A stretch of 64,000 bases of DNA from NCBI RefSeq assembly GCF_020886775.1, contig NZ_AP024525.1, positions 1,240,001 to 1,304,000 of the forward strand, in the 5' to 3' direction. Below the pieces are notes generated by a model. That model did no database searches and was not told the DNA's origin. It saw only the letters and a list, made by a program, of their open reading frames with translations. The DNA is from Sinomonas cyclohexanicum (GTDB lineage Bacteria > Actinomycetota > Actinomycetes > Actinomycetales > Micrococcaceae). Position 1 is the first letter of the stretch; the number at the start of each line of letters is the position of its first letter. Below are positions 34,412 through 44,537 of the stretch, one piece after another. The translations under genes were made by a program, and so were the position numbers.

Positions 34412-35236
34412 ACTTCCCCCGAAGCCGCCCCGAAGGGCAGTGCACTCCGTATCGGCACGGTCAACGTCAACGGCCTCCGCGCCGCGTGGCGCAAGGGCAT
34501 GCAGGAGTGGCTCGAGCCTCGGGAGCTGGACATCCTGTGCCTGCAGGAGGTCCGTGCCCCGGACCCGATCGTGCACGAGTACTTCGAAGGGTGGCACGTC
34601 CTCCACGCGGAGGCGGACGCGAAGGGCCGCGCTGGCGTCGCGATCGCCTCACGCGAGGCGCCCACCGAGACGCGCATCGGGATCGGCGACGACTATTTCG
34701 CGACCGCGGGCCGCTGGGTCGAGGCGGACTACGCGCTCGACGGCGGGCGGCAGCTCACGGTGGTGAGCGCCTATGTGCACTCCGGAGAAGCGGGGACGCC
34801 CAAGCAGGAGGACAAGTACCGCTTCCTCGACGTCATGCTCAAGCGGCTCCCCGAGCTCGCGGAGGCCTCGGACTATGCGCTCGTGGTCGGCGACCTCAAC
34901 GTGGGCCACACCCCGCTCGACATCCGCAACTGGAAGGCGAACCAGAAGCGCGCAGGCTTCCTGCCGGAAGAGCGCGCGTACTTCGACCGGTTCTTCGGTG
35001 AGGAGATCGGCTGGAAGGACGTCCATCGCGAGCTCGCCGGCCAGGTCGACGGGCCCTACACGTGGTGGTCACAGCGGGGCAAGGCGTTCGACAACGACGC
35101 CGGCTGGCGGATCGACTACCAGATGGCGACGCCGGCCCTCGCCTCGAGTGCCCGCAGCGCCGTCGTGGACCGCGCGTCCGCTTGGGACACCCGATGGTCC
35201 GACCACGCACCCCTCGTCATCGACTACCAGCTCTAG
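34409..35236 (+). CDS. xth: Exodeoxyribonuclease III
   Basis: 275 aa. Endonuclease/exonuclease/phosphatase fold: GTVNVNGLRAAWRKG, CLQEVRAPD (metal-binding Glu), SAYVHSGEAG, VGDLNVGHTPLDIRNWK, GWRIDYQMATP and the terminal WSDHAPLVIDY. It cleaves at abasic sites and removes 3' blocking groups in base excision repair. It appears leaderless (TAGAGT-N6-GTG) and lies 18 bp before trpS. Confidence 0.95.
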   Translation: MTSPEAAPKGSALRIGTVNVNGLRAAWRKGMQEWLEPRELDILCLQEVRAPDPIVHEYFEGWHVLHAEADAKGRAGVAIASREAPTETRIGIGDDYFATAGRWVEADYALDGGRQLTVVSAYVHSGEAGTPKQEDKYRFLDVMLKRLPELAEASDYALVVGDLNVGHTPLDIRNWKANQKRAGFLPEERAYFDRFFGEEIGWKDVHRELAGQVDGPYTWWSQRGKAFDNDAGWRIDYQMATPALASSARSAVVDRASAWDTRWSDHAPLVIDYQL

Positions 35237-36298
<1,062 letters not shown>

Positions 36299-36302
36299 GG
36301 CC

Positions 36303-36908
36303 ATGCCGCTCCTCGATGACGGACCACTCGACGGCGGGCCGGGGATCCCTCCCGGCAGCCCGCTCGTCGGCGTGATCCTCAGCTTCCCCGACCGGGTCGC
36401 CGAGGAACTGCGCACCTGGCGGGAGTCCTTCGGCGACCGGATGGCGGAGTCGATCCCCGCCCACATCACCCTCGTCACGACCACCGAGACCAAGGACTGG
36501 GACGCCACTACGGAGCATGTGCGCTCCGTTGCCGCCGCGACGAGCCCGTTCCGGGTGAGCCTGCGCGGCACGGGCACGTTCCGCCCGGTCTCCCCGGTGG
36601 TCTTCGTCAACGTGGCGGAGGGATTCGACGAGTGCGTCCGCCTCCACCGCCGTCTCCAGCGCGGCCCGCTAGAGCGCGTCCTGCCCTTCCCGTACCACCC
36701 CCACGTCACGGTCGCGCACGATCTGCCGCCCGAACAGCTGGACGCGGCGCAGAATGCCCTGAAGTCCTACAGGGAATCCTTCACCGTGGCTAGCATGGGC
36801 CTGTACGAGCACGATGCCGACGGGTTCTGGCAGCTGAGGGAAGAGCTTGACTTTGGCACACGACGGGACACACCCCGCGAGGGGAAGCAGCAGCAGCCGC
36901 ACCGATGA
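36303..36908 (+). CDS. 2'-5' RNA ligase family protein
   Basis: 201 aa. The two HxT-type motifs of the 2H phosphoesterase superfamily are HITLVT (about residue 54) and HVTVAH (about residue 138), so a ligase/cyclic phosphodiesterase fold is supported. Substrates of bacterial members are mostly unknown (RNA termini, nucleotide cyclic phosphates). ATG at 36303, four bases after trpS. It overlaps the start of the YihY gene by 62 bp, so the three genes form one transcription unit. Confidence 0.85.
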   Translation: MPLLDDGPLDGGPGIPPGSPLVGVILSFPDRVAEELRTWRESFGDRMAESIPAHITLVTTTETKDWDATTEHVRSVAAATSPFRVSLRGTGTFRPVSPVVFVNVAEGFDECVRLHRRLQRGPLERVLPFPYHPHVTVAHDLPPEQLDAAQNALKSYRESFTVASMGLYEHDADGFWQLREELDFGTRRDTPREGKQQQPHR

Positions 36909-38145
36909 GACCGAGCCACTGCCCACCGAGCGGGGCAGGCTCAAGCTCGAGGTGATCCACAAGCGCCAGGCCGTGGGCCGGGCCCGGCGCGGGGAGGGCT
37001 TCCCCAAGGTTGCCCTCGCGGTTCTCATGTGGCTCATGGCCAGGCTCAAGGCCTTCCGGCCCATGCGGGTGTGGACCCAGTACAGCCTCCGGCACGGGCC
37101 CCTCATGAGCGCCGGGATCGGGTTCAACATGTTCTTCTCGATCTTCAGCCTCCTGACCACCGGATTCTCCGTGGCGGCGCTGTTCCTGGCGGGGAACCCG
37201 GCCCTTGTCGACCAGGTGGTCCACAGCGTCGCCAAGGCGGCCCCCGGCCTGCTCAAGGTCGACGGCGGCGACGGGCTCGTCGACCCGCAGAGCCTCCTGA
37301 ATCCCACCGGCCTGAGCGTCACGGCGATCATCGCGCTCCTCGTCGCGCTGTTCTCGTCCCTGGGCTGGATCACGAGCCTGCGCGACGGGCTGCGCGGCGT
37401 GGTGGAACTTCCGCCGATCAAGGCCAACCCGGTGCTCGTCAAGGCTCGGGACATCGGCACGCTCCTGCTCCTCGGCGTGCTCCTCGTGGCGACCTCGGGC
37501 GTGAGCATCGTGTTCACCGCGGCGGTGGGCTATCTCGCGGGCCTGATGGGCATGGACGGTGCGTTCGTGGCCCCGGTCGGCTGGTTGATCGGCCTCCTCA
37601 TCCCCCTCGTGCTCAACCTCGTCACCGCGCTCGTCCTGTTCAGGCTCGCCGGCGGCCTCAAGCTGAGCCGGCGGTCCCTGTACGAGGGCGTTCTGCTTGC
37701 GGGCATCGGGACCTCGGTCCTCCAGGCGTTCAGCACGCAGCTCCTCGCCCGGGCCGGCGCGAACCCCCTCCTCGCTCCCTTCGCGATCATCATCGGCCTG
37801 CTCATCTGGTTCAACCTCGTGAGCCAGGTGTACCTCGTGTCCGCGTCGTGGAGCGCTATCCGGGAAGCAGACCTCGCCGCGGCCGCCCCGCGCCGCTCCG
37901 AGTCGTTCGGCTCTGCCCATCCCCGCCACCGGCCGTCCGCGGCCCTGACCCGCACCAATGGGGCGCACGCCAACGGAATGCACCCCAATGGCTCCCGGCC
38001 CGACCGCCTGTCCCAGCCCGCTGGGGTGAGCGCGCACGACGGCGCGCGGCCGCCGGCGGGGGAGGGGCGCCGTCGTGCGTTGGGTCCCCTCGGTTGGCTC
38101 GGGTGGCTGCGTCCGGGCAAGGACAGGGCGCCAGCGGGCGGTTAG
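36847..38145 (+). CDS. YihY/BrkB-family inner membrane protein
   Basis: 432 aa. Six helices between about residues 75 and 330; the family pattern is seen in YSLRHGPLMSAGIGFNMFFSIFSL, SSLGWITSLRDGLRGVV and IIIGLLIWFNLVSQVYLVSASW. Function is not established despite older RNase BN labels. The TTG start at 36847 lies right after GAGGGAAGAGC inside the upstream gene. The C-terminal 85 residues are low complexity (His, Pro, Gly, Arg, Asn) and contain a GACGGCG-type hairpin (38036-38076). Confidence 0.85.
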   Translation: MTLAHDGTHPARGSSSSRTDETEPLPTERGRLKLEVIHKRQAVGRARRGEGFPKVALAVLMWLMARLKAFRPMRVWTQYSLRHGPLMSAGIGFNMFFSIFSLLTTGFSVAALFLAGNPALVDQVVHSVAKAAPGLLKVDGGDGLVDPQSLLNPTGLSVTAIIALLVALFSSLGWITSLRDGLRGVVELPPIKANPVLVKARDIGTLLLLGVLLVATSGVSIVFTAAVGYLAGLMGMDGAFVAPVGWLIGLLIPLVLNLVTALVLFRLAGGLKLSRRSLYEGVLLAGIGTSVLQAFSTQLLARAGANPLLAPFAIIIGLLIWFNLVSQVYLVSASWSAIREADLAAAAPRRSESFGSAHPRHRPSAALTRTNGAHANGMHPNGSRPDRLSQPAGVSAHDGARPPAGEGRRRALGPLGWLGWLRPGKDRAPAGG

Positions 38146-38170
38146 CCCGAGGACAGCCTGGGAACGCGCG

Positions 38171-38202
38171 AAGGGGCGCCGCCCACGCGGGCGGCGCCCC
38201 TT
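38171..38202. terminator. Bidirectional terminator between yihY and sdhB
   Basis: A perfect 14-bp stem (38171-38184 with 38189-38202), 4-nt loop, flanked by AA/TT so that either strand ends in a short T-run. It serves two convergent operons. Confidence 0.85.
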
Positions 38203-38218
38203 CAGGCTGCGGCAGGGA

Positions 38219-38995
38219 TCACATCTTGCGGGTCAGGATGGCCTGCTTGACCTCGGCGATCGCCTGGGTGACCTGGATGCCACGCGGGCACGCCTCGGTG
38301 CAGTTGAAGGTGGTGCGGCAGCGCCACACGCCCTCCTTGTCGTTGAGGATCTCGAGGCGCATGTCCCCGGCGTCGTCACGCGAATCGAAGATGAAGCGGT
38401 GCGCGTTGACGATCGCGGCCGGGCCGAAGTACTGCCCGTCCGTCCAGAACACCGGGCAGGAGGACGTGCACGCGGCGCACAGGATGCACTTGGTCGTGTC
38501 GTCGAACCGGGCGCGGTCCTCGGGAGACTGGATGCGCTCCTTCGTGGGCTCGTGGCCCTTCGAGATGAGGAACGGCATGATCTCGCGGTAGGACTGGAAG
38601 AACGGCTCCATGTCCACGATCAGGTCCTTCTCGACCGGGAGCGCCTTGATGGGCTCGACCGTGATCGGCTTGGACGTGTCGAGGTCCTTCAGGAGGGTCT
38701 TGCACGCGAGGCGGTTGCGGCCGTTGATGCGCATGGCATCCGAGCCGCACACGCCGTGCGCGCACGAGCGGCGGAACGACAGCGAGCCGTCCATCTCCCA
38801 CTTGACCTTGTGCAGCGCGTCCAGCACACGGTCCGTGCCGTACATCGTGAGCTTGAACTCGTCCCAGCGGTGCTCATCCGAGATCTCGGGATCGTACCGG
38901 CGCACCCGGAGCGTGACGTCGAACGTGGGGATCTCGCCCCCGCCGCCCACGCTCGCGGGCAGCTCGACCTTCGATGCGGGCTCTACAGTTGACAT
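38219..38995 (-). CDS. sdhB: Succinate dehydrogenase iron-sulfur subunit
   Basis: 258 aa. The N-terminal [2Fe-2S] domain has RRSCAHGVCGSDAM; the C-terminal domain holds the [4Fe-4S] and [3Fe-4S] ligands in CILCAACTSSCPVFW and CRTTFNCTEACPRGI. It transfers electrons from FAD in SdhA to quinone at the membrane. The start overlaps the sdhA stop by one base (TGATG). It is the last gene of sdhCDAB. Confidence 0.97.
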   Translation of the reverse strand: MSTVEPASKVELPASVGGGGEIPTFDVTLRVRRYDPEISDEHRWDEFKLTMYGTDRVLDALHKVKWEMDGSLSFRRSCAHGVCGSDAMRINGRNRLACKTLLKDLDTSKPITVEPIKALPVEKDLIVDMEPFFQSYREIMPFLISKGHEPTKERIQSPEDRARFDDTTKCILCAACTSSCPVFWTDGQYFGPAAIVNAHRFIFDSRDDAGDMRLEILNDKEGVWRCRTTFNCTEACPRGIQVTQAIAEVKQAILTRKM

Positions 38996-40782
38996 CAGTA
39001 CTTACGCTCCATCGGCTCGTAACGGGTGAAGACCACGGGCTTCGTGCCGAAGCGGATGCCCTTGATGCCCTCGGTCTCGGCGGCGGCGTCCTTGTACAGC
39101 ATCGTGTGCTTCATCCAGTTGGCGTCGTCGCGGTCGGGGAAGTCCTCGCGGTAGTGCCCGCCGCGGGACTCCTTGCGGTGCAGGGCGGCGACGGTCATGA
39201 CCTCGGCGAGGTCCAGGAGGAAGCCGAGCTCCACGGCCTCGAGCAGGTCGAGGTTGAAGCGCTTGCCCTTGTCCTGGATGCTGATGTTCTTGTACCGCGC
39301 CCGGAGGGTCTCGATGTCGGCGAGGGCCTGGGCAATCGAGTCCCTGGTGCGGAACACCTGCATGTTCGCGTCCATGGTCTCCTGCAGGTCGGCGCGGATC
39401 GAGGCGATCCGCTCCGTGCCGGAGGCGTTGCGGACGGCATCGAGCAGAGCGGCCGTGTCCGCCGCCGCGTTCTCGGGGAGGTCCACGAACTCGGCCGTCT
39501 GGGAGTACTCGGCGGCGTTGATGCCGGAGCGCTTGCCGAACACGTTGATGTCCAGAAGCGAGTTGGTGCCGAGGCGGTTCGAGCCGTGCACGGACACGCA
39601 CGCGACCTCGCCCGCGGCGTACAGGCCGGGGATGACCGTGTCATTGTCCTGGAGGACCTCGCCCTTGATGTTCGTAGGCACGCCGCCCATGACGTAGTGG
39701 CAGGTCGGGAACACCGGAACCGGCTCGGTGTAGGGCTCGACGCCGAGGTACGTGCGCGCGAACTCGGTGATGTCCGGGAGCTTGGCGTCGATGTGCGCCG
39801 GCTCGAGGTGCGTCAGGTCGAGCAGCACGTAGTCCTTGTTCGGGCCGCAGCCGCGGCCCTCGCGGACCTCGTTGGCCATCGAGCGGGCCACGATGTCGCG
39901 CGGCGCGAGGTCCTTGATGGTCGGCGCGTAGCGCTCCATGAAGCGCTCGCCTTCCGAGTTGCGCAGGATCGCGCCCTCGCCACGTGCCGCCTCCGAGAGG
40001 AGGATGCCGAGGCCGGCGAGGCCGGTCGGGTGGAACTGGATGAACTCCATGTCCTCGAGCGGGATGCCGCGGCGGAACGCGATGCCCATGCCGTCGCCCG
40101 TGAGGGTGTGCGCGTTCGACGTGGTCTTGAAGACCTTGCCCGCACCGCCGGTCGCGAAGACCACGGCCTTGGCCTGGAACACGTGCAGCTCACCGGAGGC
40201 GAGGTCGTAGCTCACGACGCCTGCCACGCGCTTCTGCTTGTAGGCGGTGCCGTCCTCGCGGGTCGCGTCCTCCTCGACGACGAGCAGGTCGAGCACGTAG
40301 TACTCGTTGTAGAACTCGACGTTGTGCTTGACGCAGTTCTGGTACAGCGTCTGGAGGATCATGTGTCCGGTGCGGTCGGCGGCGTAGCACGCGCGGCGGA
40401 CCGGCGCCTTGCCGTGGTCGCGGGTGTGCCCGCCGAAGCGGCGCTGGTCGATCCGGCCCTCAGGGGTGCGGTTGAACGGCAGGCCCATCTTCTCGAGGTC
40501 GAGGACCGCGTCGATGGCCTCCTTGGCCATGACCTCCGCGGCGTCCTGGTCGACGAGGTAGTCGCCGCCCTTGACCGTGTCGAACGTGTGCCACTCCCAG
40601 TTGTCTTCCTCGACATTGGCGAGGGCCGCGCACATGCCGCCCTGGGCGGCGCCCGTGTGCGAACGGGTCGGGTACAGCTTGGTCAGCACCGCGGTGCGCG
40701 CCCGCTGGCCGGACTCGATCGCTGCGCGCATGCCGGCGCCACCGGCGCCGACGATCACCACATCATATTTGTGGACCTGCAT
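38995..40782 (-). CDS. sdhA: Succinate dehydrogenase flavoprotein subunit
   Basis: 595 aa. FAD site [19 protein letters not shown] at the N-terminus, [14 protein letters not shown] with the histidine that carries covalent FAD, active-site segments [21 protein letters not shown] and PTCHYVMGG, and the C-terminal [12 protein letters not shown]-like [16 protein letters not shown]. It oxidises succinate to fumarate in complex II. ATG at 40782 ([12 protein letters not shown]) with an AGAGCATCAAAGC leader; the longer frame upstream is spurious. Confidence 0.97.
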   Translation of the reverse strand: MQVHKYDVVIVGAGGAGMRAAIESGQRARTAVLTKLYPTRSHTGAAQGGMCAALANVEEDNWEWHTFDTVKGGDYLVDQDAAEVMAKEAIDAVLDLEKMGLPFNRTPEGRIDQRRFGGHTRDHGKAPVRRACYAADRTGHMILQTLYQNCVKHNVEFYNEYYVLDLLVVEEDATREDGTAYKQKRVAGVVSYDLASGELHVFQAKAVVFATGGAGKVFKTTSNAHTLTGDGMGIAFRRGIPLEDMEFIQFHPTGLAGLGILLSEAARGEGAILRNSEGERFMERYAPTIKDLAPRDIVARSMANEVREGRGCGPNKDYVLLDLTHLEPAHIDAKLPDITEFARTYLGVEPYTEPVPVFPTCHYVMGGVPTNIKGEVLQDNDTVIPGLYAAGEVACVSVHGSNRLGTNSLLDINVFGKRSGINAAEYSQTAEFVDLPENAAADTAALLDAVRNASGTERIASIRADLQETMDANMQVFRTRDSIAQALADIETLRARYKNISIQDKGKRFNLDLLEAVELGFLLDLAEVMTVAALHRKESRGGHYREDFPDRDDANWMKHTMLYKDAAAETEGIKGIRFGTKPVVFTRYEPMERKY

Positions 40783-40820
40783 GCTTTGATGCTCTTTTCT
40801 CTTGCGGGTCGTGACGCTGC

Positions 40821-41300
40821 TTAGGCGGCGGGGCAGAAGTCGGGAAGGCCGGACGTGATGCCGTGCGGGCACGGATCGAACGTGAAGATCACGAGCGTGC
40901 CGAGGATCACGATGATCGCTGCCGCGACGAACAGGACGACCTTGAGCCAGAAGCGGACGGAGTCGCGCTCGGCGTAGTCGTTGATGATCGTGCGCACGCC
41001 GTTCGTGCCGTGGAGCATCGCGAGCCAGAGCATGGCGAGGTCCCAGAACTGCCAGAACGGATTGGCCCACTTGCCGGCCACGAAGCCGAAGTCGATGCCG
41101 TGCACGCCTTCGCCCAGGAGGAGGTTCACCGTCAGGTGGCCGAAGATCAGCACGACCAGGACGATGCCCGACAGGCGCATGAAGAGCCACGCGATCATCT
41201 CGAACTGGCCCTTGGGGCCGCCGGCGCGCTTGTAGCTCGGGTCGATTCGCCCGGTCACGGACGTGCTGCGGGGTTCGCGGATAACAGGTTCGGTGCTCAT
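40821..41300 (-). CDS. sdhD: Succinate dehydrogenase membrane anchor subunit
   Basis: 159 aa with three membrane helices (about 33-55, 78-100, 118-142). The pattern [22 protein letters not shown] contains the haem/quinone-site-type R-S-G and HL residues, and [17 protein letters not shown] is typical of actinobacterial SdhD. It anchors SdhAB and binds quinone with SdhC. It follows sdhC directly (1-bp gap). Confidence 0.92.
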   Translation of the reverse strand: MSTEPVIREPRSTSVTGRIDPSYKRAGGPKGQFEMIAWLFMRLSGIVLVVLIFGHLTVNLLLGEGVHGIDFGFVAGKWANPFWQFWDLAMLWLAMLHGTNGVRTIINDYAERDSVRFWLKVVLFVAAAIIVILGTLVIFTFDPCPHGITSGLPDFCPAA

Positions 41301-41301
41301 G

Positions 41302-41682
41302 TCAGTGGGCTCCCAGCGCGAGTGAGAGGTGGCGGATGGCGAAGCCTGCGAAGGCGATCACCCAGATGACGACCACGGTCCAGAGCATCGGCTTCTGGTA
41401 CTTCGGGCCGCTCTTCCAGAAGTCCACGAGGATCACGCGGAGGCCGTTGAAGGCGTGGAAGAGGATGGCGGCTACAAGGCCGGTCTCGCCGAGGGCCATG
41501 AGGGGGTTCTTGTACTCGCCGATGACGGCTGTGTACACGTCGGGGGACACTCGCACCAATGAGGTGTCCAGGACGTGCACCAACAAGAAGAAGAAGATCA
41601 CGACGCCGGTGATCCGGTGGATGACCCAAGACCACATGCCTTCATGGCCGCGGTATAGGGTGCCAGCTGGTTTTGTCGGCAC
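41302..41682 (-). CDS. sdhC: Succinate dehydrogenase cytochrome b556 subunit
   Basis: 126 aa from the GTG at 41682, which has GGGAGG eight bases before it; the ATG at 41739 has no such site and would add residues not seen in the family. Three helices: WSWVIHRITGVVIFFFLLVHVLD (with haem-ligand-type His), GLVAAILFHAFNGLRVILVDFW, and TVVVIWVIAFAGFAIRHL. It is the first gene of sdhCDAB. Confidence 0.92.
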   Translation of the reverse strand: MPTKPAGTLYRGHEGMWSWVIHRITGVVIFFFLLVHVLDTSLVRVSPDVYTAVIGEYKNPLMALGETGLVAAILFHAFNGLRVILVDFWKSGPKYQKPMLWTVVVIWVIAFAGFAIRHLSLALGAH

Positions 41683-41798
41683 TGAATAAACCTCCCTGCG
41701 GGCACCGGTGCCCGCATGGGGCCCATGCGGTGGGGGCAACCGGTGCGGAGTGGCCCTGCCGTGCTGCAGGGCGCGCTCACTAGTCGAGCTCCAGACTA

Positions 41799-41827
41799 AA
41801 TCTAGACTTCGCCCACAGCTTACTCAA
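41799..41827 (-). promoter_or_regulatory. Promoter of sdhCDAB
   Basis: On the minus strand TTGAGT (41827-41822), a 17-bp spacer, then TAGATT (41804-41799), close to the sigma-70-type consensus. It lies about 117 bp upstream of the sdhC GTG, leaving a GC-rich leader with the inverted repeat GGGCACCGGTGCCC. Confidence 0.65.
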
Positions 41828-41954
41828 TTCGCTTTTCGAGGCGGTGCACCGAACGTGGTGATTCTCACAGTGCATGCCCTCGGGTCCGCGGGTGCCTGTT
41901 GCCGCCCGTCCCGGAGCCGCAGTAGTCTGTCCGTTTCCATTACAGTTGGGGGCG

Positions 41955-43109
41955 ATGACTGACAATTCAGCCCCTGTCCGGGACACCGTTTCCACCGACC
42001 CCCTCGGCAGGTTCGTCGCGGTGATTCCCGCGGGCGGCGTGGGGACCCGGCTGTGGCCGCTCTCGCGTGCGGCCGCCCCGAAATTCCTCCATGACCTCAC
42101 CGGCTCGGGCAGCACGCTCATCCGGGCGACGTACGACAGGCTTGCCCCGCTTGTTGGAGGCCGGTTCCTCGTGGTCACAGGGGAAGCGCACCGTGCGGCC
42201 GTCTGCCGCCAGATCCCCGAGCTGGACCCCGCCGATCTCGTGCTCGAGAGCGAGCCGAAGGACTCCGCCGCAGCCATCGGGCTCGCCGCGGCCATCCTCT
42301 ACCGCCGCAACCCCGAGACGATCATGGGCTCATTCGCCGCGGACCACGTCATCTCCCCGGACAGCGTCTTCCAGGCGGCCGTCCGCGAGGCCATCCGCAC
42401 CGCCGCCTCCGGGGCGCGGGGGAAGATCGTCACGATCGGCATCGAGCCGACCCACCCCTCGACCGGCTTCGGCTACATCCGCGGCGGCGCACCGCTGACG
42501 GTCGACGGCGCGCCGAGTGCCCGCGCGGTCCTGGAGTTCGTCGAGAAGCCGAGCCTCGAGGTTGCCGAGAAGTACCTGGCCACGGGGGAGTACCTGTGGA
42601 ACGCGGGCATGTTCGTGGCGCCCGTCTCGCTCATGCTCGAGCACCTCAAGGCCAACCAGCCGGCGCTGTACGCGGGCCTCGTGGAGATCGCCGAGGCCTG
42701 GGACACGCCGGCGCGCGACGAGGTCGTGGCCCGCGTCTGGCCCACCCTGCCGAAGATCGCCATCGACTATGCCGTCGCCGAGCCTGCCGCCGCCGCCGGG
42801 GACGTCGCCGTCGTGCCCGGTGCCTTCCGCTGGGACGACGTCGGCGACTTCGCGGCTCTCGGGCGCCTCAACAGCGCGCGCGAGGCCGAGCGCGTCACCG
42901 TCTTGGGCGAGGGCGCGCGCGTCTTCACGGAGGATGCCAGCGGCATCGTGGTCTCGGACACGAAACGCGTCATCGCGCTCATCGGCATCGAGGACGTCGT
43001 GATCGTGGATACCCCGGATGCCCTCCTCGTCACGACCACTGAGCACGCGCAGAAGGTCAAGAACGCCGTGGCGGGACTCAAGGCCAGCGGCGACGTCGAC
43101 GTCCTGTGA
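41955..43109 (+). CDS. manC: Mannose-1-phosphate guanylyltransferase
   Basis: 384 aa. The nucleotidyltransferase signature GGVGTRLWPLSR and the second motif FVEKPSLEVAEKYL identify GDP-mannose pyrophosphorylase (GTP + mannose-1-P). GSFAADHVISP and YLWNAGMFVAPVSLMLEHL are also family-typical. It lacks the C-terminal isomerase domain of bifunctional ManC. ATG at 41955 after GTTGGGGGCG. It feeds GDP-mannose to cell-wall or lipoglycan mannosylation. TTGCCG and TAGTCT upstream may be its promoter. Confidence 0.92.
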   Translation: MTDNSAPVRDTVSTDPLGRFVAVIPAGGVGTRLWPLSRAAAPKFLHDLTGSGSTLIRATYDRLAPLVGGRFLVVTGEAHRAAVCRQIPELDPADLVLESEPKDSAAAIGLAAAILYRRNPETIMGSFAADHVISPDSVFQAAVREAIRTAASGARGKIVTIGIEPTHPSTGFGYIRGGAPLTVDGAPSARAVLEFVEKPSLEVAEKYLATGEYLWNAGMFVAPVSLMLEHLKANQPALYAGLVEIAEAWDTPARDEVVARVWPTLPKIAIDYAVAEPAAAAGDVAVVPGAFRWDDVGDFAALGRLNSAREAERVTVLGEGARVFTEDASGIVVSDTKRVIALIGIEDVVIVDTPDALLVTTTEHAQKVKNAVAGLKASGDVDVL

Positions 43110-43152
43110 CTCCCGGCGACCGGGCGCACCCGGGTTGCCGACCCCGTGACGC

Positions 43153-43167
43153 TAGAGTGAACGGGTG
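43153..43167 (+). promoter_or_regulatory. Leaderless promoter of the M20 amidohydrolase gene
   Basis: TAGAGT at 43153-43158, six bases, then GTG at 43165. No ribosome site. Confidence 0.55.
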
Positions 43168-44364
43168 CGAAACTACACGACGGAGACCGAGCCCACGCCG
43201 CTGGTAGGGCCGAGGCTCGAGGCGTTCCTGCCGGAGCTGATCGCGTTCCGGAGGGACCTCCACTCGCACCCCGAGCTCTCGTTCCACGAGTACCGGACCA
43301 CGGACCGGATCGTCGCCCGGCTCGAGGCGGCCGGACTCTCGCCGAAGCGGCTCGAGCGCACCGGCGTCGTCGTGGACATCGGGACCGGACCCATCGCGAC
43401 GGCGGTCCGTGGGGACATCGATGCCCTGCCCATCATCGAGGAGACGGGTCTGCCCTTCGCCTCGCGCAACCACGGCGTGACGCACGCCTGCGGACACGAC
43501 GTCCACACCACGGTGGCGCTCGGCGTTGCCCTCCTGCTGGCCGAGATGGACCGCGAGCGCCCGCTCGGCGCGTCGGTCCGCGTCGTCTTCCAGCCTGCCG
43601 AGGAGACCATGCCCGGCGGTGCGGTCTCGTGCATCGACCAGGGCGTGCTCTCCGGAGTCCCACGCATCATGGCGCTCCACTGCGATCCGCGGATCGAGGT
43701 CGGCAGGATCGGCACGCGCATCGGCCCCATCACGTCCGCCTCGGACACCATCCGGATCTCGCTCACGGGCCGCGGTGGGCACACCTCGAGGCCACACCTG
43801 ACCGAGGACCTCGTGTTCGCACTCGCCCAGATCGCGATCAACGTCCCTGCCGTGCTGTCGCGCCGAGTGGACGTCCGCAGCGGCGTGTCGATGGTGTGGG
43901 GACAGATCTCCGCCGGCTCCGCGCCGAACGCGATTCCGGCTTCGGGGACCATGTCCGGGACCATGCGCTGCCTCGACCGCGAGGCGTGGCACAGCGCGGG
44001 CGAACTCCTCGACGAGGTGGTCCAGCAGGTCGCGGCGCCGTACGGCGTCGACGTGGCGCTCGAGCACACGCGCGGCGTGCCCCCGGTGGTGAACTCGGAG
44101 CATGAGACCGCCCTGCTCGAGGCGTCCGCGCGCGCCGAGCTGGGAGAGGACGCCGTCGTCCTCACCCCGCAGTCGATGGGCGGCGAGGACTTCGCATGGT
44201 TCCTGTCCGAAGTGCCCGGCTCGATGTTCCGGCTCGGCACCCACACGCCCGGCGGCGAGGAGTACGACCTGCACCGCGGCGACTATGTGGTCGACGAAGC
44301 GGCGATCGGCTACGGCGTGCAGGTGCTCGCGGCCGCGGCCCTGCGGAGCATCCGCGACCTCTAG
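43165..44364 (+). CDS. M20 family amidohydrolase
   Basis: 399 aa. Metal ligands and catalytic residues of the M20D aminoacylase/hippuricase group are seen in FRRDLHSHPELSFHEYRT, THACGHDVHTTVALGVA, QPAEETMPGGA, and MGGEDFAWFLSEVPGSMFRLG. It hydrolyses N-acyl amino acids or related amides; the natural substrate is unknown (many relatives are annotated as amidohydrolases acting on N-acetyl amino acids, IAA conjugates or p-aminobenzoyl-glutamate). The GTG start is leaderless by sequence. Confidence 0.9.
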   Translation: MRNYTTETEPTPLVGPRLEAFLPELIAFRRDLHSHPELSFHEYRTTDRIVARLEAAGLSPKRLERTGVVVDIGTGPIATAVRGDIDALPIIEETGLPFASRNHGVTHACGHDVHTTVALGVALLLAEMDRERPLGASVRVVFQPAEETMPGGAVSCIDQGVLSGVPRIMALHCDPRIEVGRIGTRIGPITSASDTIRISLTGRGGHTSRPHLTEDLVFALAQIAINVPAVLSRRVDVRSGVSMVWGQISAGSAPNAIPASGTMSGTMRCLDREAWHSAGELLDEVVQQVAAPYGVDVALEHTRGVPPVVNSEHETALLEASARAELGEDAVVLTPQSMGGEDFAWFLSEVPGSMFRLGTHTPGGEEYDLHRGDYVVDEAAIGYGVQVLAAAALRSIRDL

Positions 44365-44396
44365 CGCACGGGCCTTCCGGGCGTACTCCAAGGTAA

Positions 44397-44414
44397 CGAA
44401 TCGCCAACGATTCG
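44397..44414. promoter_or_regulatory. Palindromic operator candidate upstream of the nucleoside operon
   Basis: CGAATCG-CCAA-CGATTCG, a 7+4+7 perfect inverted repeat in the 173-bp gap between the amidohydrolase and the BmpA gene. It is the only strong symmetry there and probably binds the regulator of the nucleoside uptake operon, possibly LacI- or DeoR-type. No regulator gene is nearby. Confidence 0.5.
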
Positions 44415-44537
44415 CCGACCGCCTCGTGCCGTGCTTTTGTGAAGGACTCCTTTCCCAGTACGGTTGTGCGCTGTACCACATGCCCGCGGCCGACTGCTGC
44501 CCCGGGAGTTGAGGACTCTCGCACCCTGGAGGACCAC

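Noticed and set aside
38974-40824. 616-aa ORF antisense to sdhA
   Set aside because: Shadow of sdhA; the same Leu/Val/Arg/Asp/Gly-rich pattern seen opposite other genes.
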